Source: CAZVCG01 sp964626265
GTDB lineage: Bacteria > Pseudomonadota > Alphaproteobacteria > UBA9219
Assembly: GCA_964626265.1 (NCBI GenBank)
Contig: CAZVCG010000009.1
Span: 1-54,496, forward strand
DNA: 54,496 nucleotides
Direction: 5' to 3'
In this document: piece by piece, positions 32,645-40,919 of the stretch
Numbering within the stretch: the stretch's first letter is position 1
Layout of the letters: every line of letters begins with the position of its first letter
Position numbers and translations under genes: made by a program
Notes under the pieces: generated by a model
The model's input: only the letters and a program-made list of their open reading frames with translations
What the model was told of the DNA's origin: nothing
Database searches by the model: none

Positions 32645-33682
32645 TCAGGCTTTCTTGGGCGGCAAAGGCGGCAAAGGCCCGTGACCGCCTAGCGGCGGCA
32701 GGCCGGATTTTTGTATCGGCGGCAAGGGTTGCGGGTTGCTGGTGGGGTTGCTCAAACGCGCCGCGATGCGGTCGATGTAGGTCGAAATCATCGTCACCTT
32801 GCCTTCGCGGATTAGCGTGCGGATCGGGTCGCCCGGCGCGTTTTCTTCCGTGAAAAGATATTTGATGAAAGGTCCGTCTTCCTTCAAGGTCTGGAACAGC
32901 AGCGCGGTCAAGCCCTGCGCGAGGATATTGGTTACGCTTGGTCCCATCGACTGTTCGCCAAGATAAAGCACTTCCATCAGAGCATCTTCAGGCGTTCCGG
33001 CGTCGACCGTCGTAATGATGGTATGGCCCGTCGTTGCCGCGCGGAGCAGGATTTCGGCGACTTGCGGCGTACGGATTTGTCCCGCAAAAATGCAATCCGG
33101 CGCCCAGGCCAAAGCCCTCTCAAGACAGGCGGCCCAGTCCTGGTCGGACGAGGGCTCGATCTGGAAACATTGGCCGCTCTCCCCGTGGCGGCCCTTCAGA
33201 TTGTATTCAATGGGCGATTCAATCGCGATAGCCGTGCCGCCGTAGGAGGTGAGATAATCGGATAACAGGGACGAAGCCGTCGTGGTTTTGCCCTGTCCTG
33301 CTGCCCCCGCGATAAGGATAAGGCCATCCCGTTGGCCCAACCCGTGAAGGTGGTTCACCATATGTTGCGCGTAGCCGAGTTGGTTGAGCGCGGGAATGGT
33401 CGTTGAAATGCGGCGCGCACAAATCCAATCGCCGCCGTCGGCCATCGTCTGGCGCGATACGGAACAACGAACGCCGTCAAACTCAATTATGCCGTTTTTG
33501 TCGCTCATCGTCGCGGCGTTTACGGCGGCGCAGAATTTTTCGAGAACGGGCAGAAATTCTTCCGGCGCGAGACGGTTGGGCTGGCTTTGTCCCTTTTCTT
33601 TTGAGCGGTACAAGGGGCGTTCTGTCCCGTCAGGCCGCAAGTAAAGATAGATAAATGGCAATTCTGCCAACGTCGCCGCCAT
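32645..33682 (-). CDS. PilT/DotB-like ATPase paralogue with degenerate catalytic motifs
   Basis: 345 aa, homologous along its length to the next gene downstream. Walker A is kept (GAAGQGKT, 126-133), but the Asp box is IESPIE (Asp to Ser), Walker B ends CIFAGQ with Gln202 for the catalytic Glu, and the His box ends TTVD with Asp227 for the second His. It may bind but hardly hydrolyse ATP, suggesting a regulatory or structural partner. The C-terminus adds a Pro-rich tail (PPIQKSGLPPLGGHGPLPPL). ATG 33682 is chosen because it aligns with the paralogue; a TTG at 33730 is an alternative. Confidence 0.85.
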   Translation of the reverse strand: MAATLAELPFIYLYLRPDGTERPLYRSKEKGQSQPNRLAPEEFLPVLEKFCAAVNAATMSDKNGIIEFDGVRCSVSRQTMADGGDWICARRISTTIPALNQLGYAQHMVNHLHGLGQRDGLILIAGAAGQGKTTTASSLLSDYLTSYGGTAIAIESPIEYNLKGRHGESGQCFQIEPSSDQDWAACLERALAWAPDCIFAGQIRTPQVAEILLRAATTGHTIITTVDAGTPEDALMEVLYLGEQSMGPSVTNILAQGLTALLFQTLKEDGPFIKYLFTEENAPGDPIRTLIREGKVTMISTYIDRIAARLSNPTSNPQPLPPIQKSGLPPLGGHGPLPPLPPKKA

Positions 33683-33714
33683 GTCCTTATGTCCTACGCT
33701 TTGGGTGCCGCGGA

Positions 33715-34761
33715 TTAGACGAGTCGCCAATGCAGCGGCTTGTCATCCTGGAAGGGTACTATTTCTGCGTTAGAGGCTGTTAAAATCGGCTTAAGGGGGG
33801 TGAGGGGAGAGGAGGGAGATTGCTCGAGCGTAAGCGTGCTGTCAGCCGTTGTTATGCCGTAGAAAGCCGGGCCGTTCAGGCTCGCGAAGGCTTCGAGGCG
33901 GTCAAGAGCGCCTGCGTCCGCAAAGACCTGGGCATAGAGGGCTAAGGCATTGATATGCGTGAAACATCCGGAGCTGCCGGCGGCGGTTTCCTTGGCGGCG
34001 CGGGGGTGGGGAGCCGAGTCTGTGCCGAGGAAGAACATCGTTCCGCCGGATGTGGCGGCGGCGATCAAGGCCTGCCTGTCGGCTTCCCTTTTGGCCACGG
34101 GCATACAGTAAAAATGGGGGCGCAGGCCATTTTTTAGCATATCGCTGCGGGTGATGCGCAAATGATGCGCTGTGATCGTGGCCGCCAACGCGCCGCTTTG
34201 GCCTTCCGCGAGCACGTAATCCACGGCCTGACGTGTCGTTATGTGCTCAAAGACTATTTTCAAGGACGGAAAATGACGCCTTAGCGGCGTTAAAACGCGG
34301 TCTATGAACGCAATTTCGCGGTCGAAGACGTCGACGTTGTCGTCGGCCACCTCGCCGTGGACGGAAAGGGGCATTCCGATAGCCTGCATTTTCTCGAGAA
34401 CGGGGGCGAGCGCCTGAATGTCCGTGACCCCTAGTTCCGAGTTTGTCGTGGCGTTGGCCGGATAAAGCTTGGCTGCGGCAAGAACGCCATCCTTGAAGCC
34501 CTGCCCCAGATCGCTCGGAAACGTGTGGTCGGTGAGGTAAACGGTCATAAACGGCGTGAAATCCATGCCTGGCGGCAGGGCCGCGATTATCTCGTCGCGG
34601 TAAGCCATGGCCATTGCCGTGGTGGTCACAGGCGGTTTCAGGTTGGGCATGACCACGGCGCCGCAGAAATTGAGGGCCGCATGCGGCAAAACGGCTTTTA
34701 AAACATCTCCGTCGCGTAGGTGTGCGTGGCCGTCGAAGGGTTTTTTGAGGGTAAGGCGCAT
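33715..34761 (-). CDS. pyrC: Dihydroorotase (class II, PyrC type)
   Basis: Zinc amidohydrolase closing the dihydroorotate ring in pyrimidine synthesis. About 348 aa. FDGHAHLRDGD (metal His pair), VMPNLKPPV, LYPANATTNSELGVTD with the carboxylated Lys region, LSVHGEV, EHITTRQAVDYV, TAHHL and GTDSAPHP are all class II features. The start at 34761 (MRLTLKKPF) fits the family; an ATG seven codons upstream (34782) is possible. Both lack an SD sequence, lying in the CCCCTGA repeat. It precedes the ATPase pair on the minus strand. Confidence 0.94.
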   Translation of the reverse strand: MRLTLKKPFDGHAHLRDGDVLKAVLPHAALNFCGAVVMPNLKPPVTTTAMAMAYRDEIIAALPPGMDFTPFMTVYLTDHTFPSDLGQGFKDGVLAAAKLYPANATTNSELGVTDIQALAPVLEKMQAIGMPLSVHGEVADDNVDVFDREIAFIDRVLTPLRRHFPSLKIVFEHITTRQAVDYVLAEGQSGALAATITAHHLRITRSDMLKNGLRPHFYCMPVAKREADRQALIAAATSGGTMFFLGTDSAPHPRAAKETAAGSSGCFTHINALALYAQVFADAGALDRLEAFASLNGPAFYGITTADSTLTLEQSPSSPLTPLKPILTASNAEIVPFQDDKPLHWRLV

Positions 34762-34782
34762 AGAGGGGTCGGGGGCTAGCAT

Positions 34783-34931
34783 TCAGGGGTCAGGGAAATT
34801 TTCAGTGAGCTTATGTCTTTGGCTCATTTGGTTCAAGACTTTCACAGCCTTGATCCGTGTGTTAGGTACTAATGGCAGGTACGAACCATGTTTTTGACCC
34901 CTGAACCCTGATCTCTGGCCCCTGATTTATT
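34783..34931. repeat. CAGGGGTCAGG-type repeats between divergent pyrC and hisS
   Basis: CAGGGGTCAGGG lies at the pyrC side (34784-34795), and TGACCCCTGAACCCTGATCTC plus GGCCCCTGA lie at 34897-34926, five bases from the hisS ATG. Between them is AT-rich sequence with no gene. Both start codons lack a purine-rich ribosome-binding site. Confidence 0.7.
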
Positions 34932-36275
34932 ATGATCCAACCCCGCACGCCCCCCGGCACTTTAGAGCTTCTTCCCCGCGACCAGATGGTTTTCCAGCAT
35001 ATGCTGGACGTTATACGGCAGGGTTTCGAGCGGTTCGGATTCGTGCCCGTCGAAACGCCCGTTTTCGAGCTAAAAGACGTATTGTTGACCAAGTCCGGCG
35101 GGGAGACGGAAAAACAGGTCTATTTCGTCCAGTCCACGGGCGCGATCCAGCAGGGCCACGCGCCTGAACTGGCCTTGCGTTTCGATTTGACGGTTCCGCT
35201 GGCCCGCTATGTAGCAGAGCACGAGCGCGAGTTGGCGTTTCCGTTCCGGCGTTATCAGATTCAACGCGTGTACCGCGGCGAACGGCCCCAAAAAGGCCGA
35301 ATGCGCGAGTTTTATCAATGCGACATCGACGTGATCGGCAAGGACAAGCTCAGCCCCGCTTATGACGCCGAACTTCCCGCCATCATCGTTCAGATTTTCA
35401 CGGAACTTGGCGTTCCAGCCTTCACGCTCAATTTCAGCAACCGGAAAATCCTGTTGGGAGTGCTGTTGAGCGAGGGCATCAACGACGCCGAAAAGCAAAA
35501 GCTGGTTCTGCGCGAAATCGACAAGCTCGACAAAATCGGAACGGCCAAGGTGCGGGACAGTTTAAGCGCGCTGGGTCTTTCTTCCGGCTTGGTGGACAAG
35601 CTCTTGCATCTTATCGCCTTAAGGGACGGCAAATCCGAGATGATCATGGCGTTGCGCGATCTGAAAATCGACAATCCCGTTTTCGAGGAAGGCCTGGCCG
35701 GACTTGAGCAGATGGTCGCGGCGCTCAAGGCGCTTGGCGTGCCGGATCAGCGTACGCGGCTTAACCTCGCCATTGCGCGCGGCCTCGATTACTACACGGG
35801 CACGGTTTACGAAACGATGATCGACGATCACCCCGAATTCGGCAGCGTATGTTCGGGCGGCCGTTATGAAAATCTCGCGAGCCATTACACAAAATCGAAA
35901 TTGCCGGGGGTCGGAATCTCCATCGGCCTGACACGTTTGTTCGATCAATTGCGCGCATATAATCTATTGCCCAAAGCGCCGCCGACGGTGCAGATATTGA
36001 TCACGCAACTCGAAGCCGGGCGCAGCGCGGAATATCTTGCGTTGGGTGCAGAGTTGCGCCGCGCAGGGTTCCGCGTCGAAAACTATCTAGAACCCGTTAA
36101 GCTTGATAAACAGTTGAAATACGCCGACAAGGCCGGGATTCCGCTGGCTATCCTGTTCGGCTCGAACGAAGCGGCGAACGGCACAGCTCTGGTGAAGGTT
36201 TTGGCCGACAAAGAACAACATGAAATTCCTCGCGCGGCTTTGGCCTCGCGGTTGCACGACTTGTTGATGTCTTAA
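34932..36275 (+). CDS. hisS: Histidyl-tRNA synthetase
   Basis: Class II aminoacyl-tRNA synthetase, 447 aa, full length. RTPPGTLELLPRD opening, FELKDVLLTKSGGETEKQVYFV, motif 2 in YRGERPQKGRMREFYQCDIDVIG, the HisRS signature GLDYYTGTVYE, motif 3 GVGISIGLTRLF and a C-terminal anticodon-binding domain. It lies apart from ispG and prfA-prmC, with which it is often linked in alphaproteobacteria. The PBP gene follows 14 bases later. Confidence 0.97.
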   Translation: MIQPRTPPGTLELLPRDQMVFQHMLDVIRQGFERFGFVPVETPVFELKDVLLTKSGGETEKQVYFVQSTGAIQQGHAPELALRFDLTVPLARYVAEHERELAFPFRRYQIQRVYRGERPQKGRMREFYQCDIDVIGKDKLSPAYDAELPAIIVQIFTELGVPAFTLNFSNRKILLGVLLSEGINDAEKQKLVLREIDKLDKIGTAKVRDSLSALGLSSGLVDKLLHLIALRDGKSEMIMALRDLKIDNPVFEEGLAGLEQMVAALKALGVPDQRTRLNLAIARGLDYYTGTVYETMIDDHPEFGSVCSGGRYENLASHYTKSKLPGVGISIGLTRLFDQLRAYNLLPKAPPTVQILITQLEAGRSAEYLALGAELRRAGFRVENYLEPVKLDKQLKYADKAGIPLAILFGSNEAANGTALVKVLADKEQHEIPRAALASRLHDLLMS

Positions 36276-36289
36276 CGGAGACGCCCGAC

Positions 36290-39200
36290 GTGTCCAGATT
36301 TTCACGTTCCAAACCGCGTCCCGTAACGCGCCACGCGCCAAAGACGCGGCCGCGCCCGAAAAAGAAAACAAAAAAATACCGCCCCTACAAAATGAGGATT
36401 CCTCAAACGTTATGGCTCGTGCCGCTGGCCATGGTTTTGGGTTTCGGCATCGTGATGGGTTTTTTTTTGGCCGAGGAATTGCGCACCTCCAAGCTGCAGG
36501 CGGCGTATTTGTCCAATATTGCCGGCCAGATTAATTTCGACCTGAAGGACGGGCCAAATCCGGATTGGCGCGTACCGGTTTCCGGTCCCTATAACCAGCG
36601 GCTCGGCTACAGCTATTTGCCCGCGTTCATCAAGTCATTGAAGGCCGACGGCTATGTCGTCGCCCGACAAATGCGCGCTTCGCCGCGCTATACGCAATTG
36701 CTGGATTACGGCTTGTATCCGATCTACAGACCCAAGACGTCGGCGGGGCTGAGCCTGTTCGACCGGAACGGCCAAACCATGTTCAGGGCATCTTATCCGT
36801 CGCGCGTTTTCGCGGATTTCGCGTCGGTTCCGAAGCTTTTGACGGATACGCTTTTATACATTGAAAACCGCGAGTTGCTGGACGACGGCCCCGTCACGCG
36901 CAACCCCGTCATCGAGTGGAAGCGTTTTTTTTATGCGGTGATCGGGCATTTCGTTCAGAAGTTCGTGCCTACGTTTAACGCGGGTGGCGGCAGCACGCTC
37001 GCGACGCAGATCGAAAAATTCCGTTTTTCACCGAACGGCCAGACGGGCGGCGTCGCCGACAAGCTACGCCAGATCGCCTCGGCCAGCCTCAAGGTTTACA
37101 TGGACGGACAGGACACGCGCGCGGCCCGCGAGCGCATCGTTCTGGACTACCTGAACAGCACGCCGCTCAGCGCGCGACCTAGCTTTGGAGAGGTCAACGG
37201 CATCGGCGACGGCTTGTGGGCGTGGTTCGGTCACGAGCTGAGCGACGTTGCGAAGGCGTTGAACCTTCCGGAAACCGACGCGGAATCTTTGCGCGCGAAA
37301 GCGGCGTATTACCGCGAATGCCTCGGCCTTATCCTCGCGCAGCGCAGGCCGACGTATTACCTGTTGTCGAGTCGTGATTCTCTGGACGACTTGACCGACG
37401 CGACGCTTGAACGTCTTGCCGAGGCGGGCGTCATCTCCGTAGCGTTGAAACGGGCCTCGCGGCAGGCCCGTTTCCGGTATCTGGCCGATCCGCCGCCGCC
37501 CGTCGTGTCGTCGTTTCTCGAACAAAAAGCGGCCAACGCCCTGCGCGCCCACTTGCTGACGATGCTGGGGCTGAAAAAGCTTTATGAACTCGACAGGCTC
37601 GACCTGAAAGCCACCAGTACGCTCGATCAGGACGTGCAGCAGAAAGTGGTCGATTTCCTGAAAAGGATGAGCGATCCCGAATTCGTCAAGTCCATAGGCA
37701 TGTACGGGTTTCGCCTTCTTAATCCGGACAACGATTTGAAAGCCATCAAATGGAGCGTTTTGCTGTATGAAAAAGGCGAAGACGGCAACCTCTTGCGCGT
37801 GCAGGCGGACAACAGCGACGCGCCGCTGGATATGAACGAAGGCGTCAAGCTCGATCTCGGTTCGACCGCCAAACTTCGCACGTTGATCACGTACCTTGAA
37901 ATCGCGGGTGAACTTTACCGCCGCTATGCAGGCCTCGCCGACGAGGATCTGCGCAGTCTTGCCGCCGAAGCCCCCGATCCGCTGACGTCTTGGGCTACGA
38001 CGTGGTTGCGCGAACATCCGGACGCTACGCTGGATTCTTTACTCGAGGCCGCCATGGACCGCAAATACTCGGCCAATCCGGGTGAGACGTTCTTTACGGG
38101 CGGCGGCGCGTTGACGTTTGAGAATTTCGAGAAAGAGGACAATTACAAAATCCTGTCCGTGCGCGAGGCTTTGAGGAATTCGGTCAACCTGTGCTTTATC
38201 CGCATGATGCGCGACATCGTGAATTACACCATCGGACAGGGTCAGCAGACGAAGGAAGAGCTGCTCAGCGATCCGGACCATCCGGCGCGCAAGGAATATC
38301 TGGAGCGTTACGCCGACAAGGAAGGCGCGTCGTTTTTGAACCGCTATATCAACGACTACGCCAACCTTTCGCCCGACGAGGCGTTGGAGAAGATCACGAA
38401 GCGAGCGCACAAGGGCGCGACGTCACGCACGATATTGTTCCGGTCGATCCGTCCCAAAGCCGGATTTGCCGAATACGCCGCTTACATGAAGCGGCATATG
38501 CCGCCGGGGTTTGACGAATCGCGGTTGCCCAAACTGTATAAGGATTATCCCGCCGAGCGTTATAATCTGGCGGATCGCGGATATATCGCGGGACTGAACC
38601 CGCTAGAGCTATGGCTAGTCGCCTACAAGGCGGCCAATCCCGACGCCTCGCGCAGTGCCATTCTTTCCGTGAGCCGCCCGATCCGCATCGAGAGTTACGC
38701 GTGGTTGTTCGGTTCCAGCAAGCAGGGTGCGCAAAACACGCGCATTCGCATTTTGCTTGAGCTGGACGCCTTCGCGCGCATCCAGCAACGCTGGGCGCGT
38801 CTCGGCTATCCGTTCGAAAAGCTTGTGCCGAGTTATGCGACCTCTATAGGCAGTTCGGCCGACAAGCCGGGCGCGTTGGCGGAACTGGTCGGCATACTGG
38901 TGAACGGCGGCGTGCGGAAACCCATTTTGCGTTTTGAAAAGCTGCACTTCGCCGAAGGCACGCCGTTTGAAACCGCGCTTGTGCCGGGGGGCGGGCAAGG
39001 GCAGCAGGTTCTCGATCCGGCCATCGCGCGCATCGCGCTCGAAGGCATGGCGGATGTCGTCGAAAACGGTACGGGTCGCCGCCTAAAAGGCGTTTATTTG
39101 GATAGTAACGGCAACCCTTTGAGAGTCGGCGGTAAGACCGGAACGGGCGACCACCGCTATGACGAATTCGGCGCGGGCGGACGCTTGATTTCCTCGCGCG

Positions 39201-39550
39201 TCGTGAACCGAACGGGCACGATCATGTTCTACATCGGCGACAGGTTTTTCGGCACGGTGACCGCGCATGTCGCGGGCGAAAAAGCCGGGAATTATAAATT
39301 CACGAGCGGCCTTTCGTCACAGATGGTGAAATCGCTTCAACCCATTCTGCAACCGTTGATCGCAACAGTGGTGGCTCCCGCGCCGACCCCGTCTGAAACT
39401 GCGGGGCCGCCCATGCCGGAACAGGGAATTTCAATGCCCGAGCCGCCAAAAGAAACGGCGCCCAAAAAGCCGGCCGCGAAAAAGAAGCCCCCTGCGGACG
39501 AATATCACGACATCGACGAGACGACGACGCGCATTCTCGGCGTGCCGTAA
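36290..39550 (+). CDS. Large class A penicillin-binding protein (transglycosylase/transpeptidase)
   Basis: 1086 aa, longer than most PBP1 proteins. A basic cytoplasmic N-terminus precedes a membrane helix at 38-61. A divergent GT51 domain follows: the usual EDRxFxxHxG reads ENRELLDDG (Glu192), then GGGSTLATQIEKF (232-244). The transpeptidase domain is complete: STAK with Ser525, SVN at 631-633 and KTGTGD at 949. An insert separates SVN and KTG by over 300 residues. The C-terminus is Pro/Lys-rich. GTG start with GGAG at 36277-36280. The glycosyltransferase may be weakened. It acts in peptidoglycan synthesis at the inner membrane. Confidence 0.88.
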   Translation: MSRFSRSKPRPVTRHAPKTRPRPKKKTKKYRPYKMRIPQTLWLVPLAMVLGFGIVMGFFLAEELRTSKLQAAYLSNIAGQINFDLKDGPNPDWRVPVSGPYNQRLGYSYLPAFIKSLKADGYVVARQMRASPRYTQLLDYGLYPIYRPKTSAGLSLFDRNGQTMFRASYPSRVFADFASVPKLLTDTLLYIENRELLDDGPVTRNPVIEWKRFFYAVIGHFVQKFVPTFNAGGGSTLATQIEKFRFSPNGQTGGVADKLRQIASASLKVYMDGQDTRAARERIVLDYLNSTPLSARPSFGEVNGIGDGLWAWFGHELSDVAKALNLPETDAESLRAKAAYYRECLGLILAQRRPTYYLLSSRDSLDDLTDATLERLAEAGVISVALKRASRQARFRYLADPPPPVVSSFLEQKAANALRAHLLTMLGLKKLYELDRLDLKATSTLDQDVQQKVVDFLKRMSDPEFVKSIGMYGFRLLNPDNDLKAIKWSVLLYEKGEDGNLLRVQADNSDAPLDMNEGVKLDLGSTAKLRTLITYLEIAGELYRRYAGLADEDLRSLAAEAPDPLTSWATTWLREHPDATLDSLLEAAMDRKYSANPGETFFTGGGALTFENFEKEDNYKILSVREALRNSVNLCFIRMMRDIVNYTIGQGQQTKEELLSDPDHPARKEYLERYADKEGASFLNRYINDYANLSPDEALEKITKRAHKGATSRTILFRSIRPKAGFAEYAAYMKRHMPPGFDESRLPKLYKDYPAERYNLADRGYIAGLNPLELWLVAYKAANPDASRSAILSVSRPIRIESYAWLFGSSKQGAQNTRIRILLELDAFARIQQRWARLGYPFEKLVPSYATSIGSSADKPGALAELVGILVNGGVRKPILRFEKLHFAEGTPFETALVPGGGQGQQVLDPAIARIALEGMADVVENGTGRRLKGVYLDSNGNPLRVGGKTGTGDHRYDEFGAGGRLISSRVVNRTGTIMFYIGDRFFGTVTAHVAGEKAGNYKFTSGLSSQMVKSLQPILQPLIATVVAPAPTPSETAGPPMPEQGISMPEPPKETAPKKPAAKKKPPADEYHDIDETTTRILGVP

Positions 39551-39619
39551 TTACGCGATGCCAAGCTGATTCGCCGCTTCTTGTTTGCAAAAAAGCCCAT
39601 CCTTTTTTATGCTGGAGCC

Positions 39620-40243
39620 ATGAACACACGTTATGCCGTAATTTCGTTCTTTCTTTTGATGTCTTTTTTGGCCGCGCCCGTGTCTGCGCGCGCCGCGTCG
39701 TCGCCAGAGCTTTTGGGCAAGTTCGGCGTTTGGGGCGCGTACAAGATGACCGACGGTTCCCAACCCGTTTGTTACATGTCGCTCACGACGCGTTCGCCCG
39801 CCGACAAGAAACAAAAAGCCAAGCGCGGGGATGTCGTGCTGATGATTACGCACCGTCCCGCCGACAACAGCACCGACGTTGTCAGCTATACGGCAGGTGT
39901 CAAGTTCAAGACGGGAAGCGAAGCCGTGATCGCCGTCGGCAAGAAAACCTTTAATCTATTCACGCAGGGCGACACGGCATGGTCGCGCGACGCGGCGACG
40001 GATCATGCGCTGGCCGCGGCTATCCGCAACAACTCATCGCTAACCGTTAAAGGCGAGACGGCCCGCAACACGATGTTGGCCGATACGCTTAATATCAAGG
40101 GGTCGTTCGACGCCTACACTGCCATCAACAGGGCTTGCGGCTTGCCCGTTCCCGAAGCGCCCAAGGCCGCGAAATCGGCTCCTGATAAAAAGCCTCCCGT
40201 TAAAGCTCTCCCCAAGAAAGCCGTGCAAAAGAAGCCCCAATGA
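39620..40243 (+). CDS. Secreted IalB-family (invasion-associated locus B) protein
   Basis: 207 aa. Signal peptide MNTRYAVISFFLLMSFLAAP followed by VSARA, then GVWGAYKMTDGSQPVCYMSLTTRSP and VVLMITHRPADNSTDVVSYTAG, typical of the IalB fold of secreted alphaproteobacterial proteins. The tail is Lys/Pro-rich and basic. The name comes from Bartonella; its role here is unknown and no virulence function is implied. GGAG is only two bases before the ATG, so the start is uncertain. Confidence 0.78.
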   Translation: MNTRYAVISFFLLMSFLAAPVSARAASSPELLGKFGVWGAYKMTDGSQPVCYMSLTTRSPADKKQKAKRGDVVLMITHRPADNSTDVVSYTAGVKFKTGSEAVIAVGKKTFNLFTQGDTAWSRDAATDHALAAAIRNNSSLTVKGETARNTMLADTLNIKGSFDAYTAINRACGLPVPEAPKAAKSAPDKKPPVKALPKKAVQKKPQ

Positions 40244-40289
40244 TGCCGCTTGTGGGCGGCCATGGGGAAAATCATGATTTTGCGGAAAA

Positions 40290-40919
40290 TCAAGAAACGG
40301 CCGCGAAACCTGCGATCCAGTCGCGCAATTCCTTGATGCCAAAGTCCTTTTTTGCGCTCACTGCCATAACCTTTGGCCGCGCGGCGGGATGTTTTTTTAG
40401 AACGGCGGCGATTTCCTTTTTTCTTTTTTCGAGGTCGTCGGCGCTCAGGTAATCCGCTTTGGCCAGAATGACCTGATAGTTGACGGCGGCTTTGTCGAGT
40501 TGATCCATCACCTCTTTGTCGTTGGCCATGAGGCCGTGGCGGCTGTCGACCAAAAGGCCAACGCAGCGCAGGCTGGCTCGGTATTTCAGGTAATAATGGA
40601 TCAGCCTGTTCCATGCGTACACGGCGTCCTTGGGGGCCTTGGCGTGGCCGTAACCCGGCAAATCAGCGATGATAAGCCGGTCGCCGGCATTGAAAAAAAC
40701 GATCCGTTGCGTGCGTCCAGGCGTGTTCGACGCGCGCGCGAGGTTTTTTTGGCGCGCCAGCGCGTTGATCAACGTGGATTTCCCGGCGTTGGAGCGTCCA
40801 ATAAAGGCAAATTCGGGTAGCGGGGAAACGGGAAATTGCTCCGGCGTTCCGGCGGCAAGCATAAAGGCGCAGCGTTGGCTGAATAACCGGTGGCCTTCGC
40901 TGTCTCCGCCGAGAGTCAC
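40290..40919 (-). CDS. engB: Ribosome-biogenesis GTPase YsxC/EngB
   Basis: 209 aa GTPase needed for 50S assembly and cell growth. G1 GRSNAGKST, G2/G3 TPGRTQRIVFF and DLPGYGHA, G4 AKADYL in place of the common TKxD, and a C-terminal SAKKDFGI. The GTG start at 40919 overlaps the yidC stop (GTGA) and gives the usual length with LFSQRCAFMLAAG before the G domain; the frame extends far upstream into yidC, which is not coding. It is last in the rpmH-rnpA-yidD-yidC-engB operon. Confidence 0.93.
   Translation of the reverse strand: MTLGGDSEGHRLFSQRCAFMLAAGTPEQFPVSPLPEFAFIGRSNAGKSTLINALARQKNLARASNTPGRTQRIVFFNAGDRLIIADLPGYGHAKAPKDAVYAWNRLIHYYLKYRASLRCVGLLVDSRHGLMANDKEVMDQLDKAAVNYQVILAKADYLSADDLEKRKKEIAAVLKKHPAARPKVMAVSAKKDFGIKELRDWIAGFAAVS

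Noticed and set aside
40268..40281. Perfect palindrome AAAATCATGATTTT between the IalB-like gene and engB
   Set aside because: Too AT-rich and too short for a terminator call, and not placed as an operator since both flanking genes end here.
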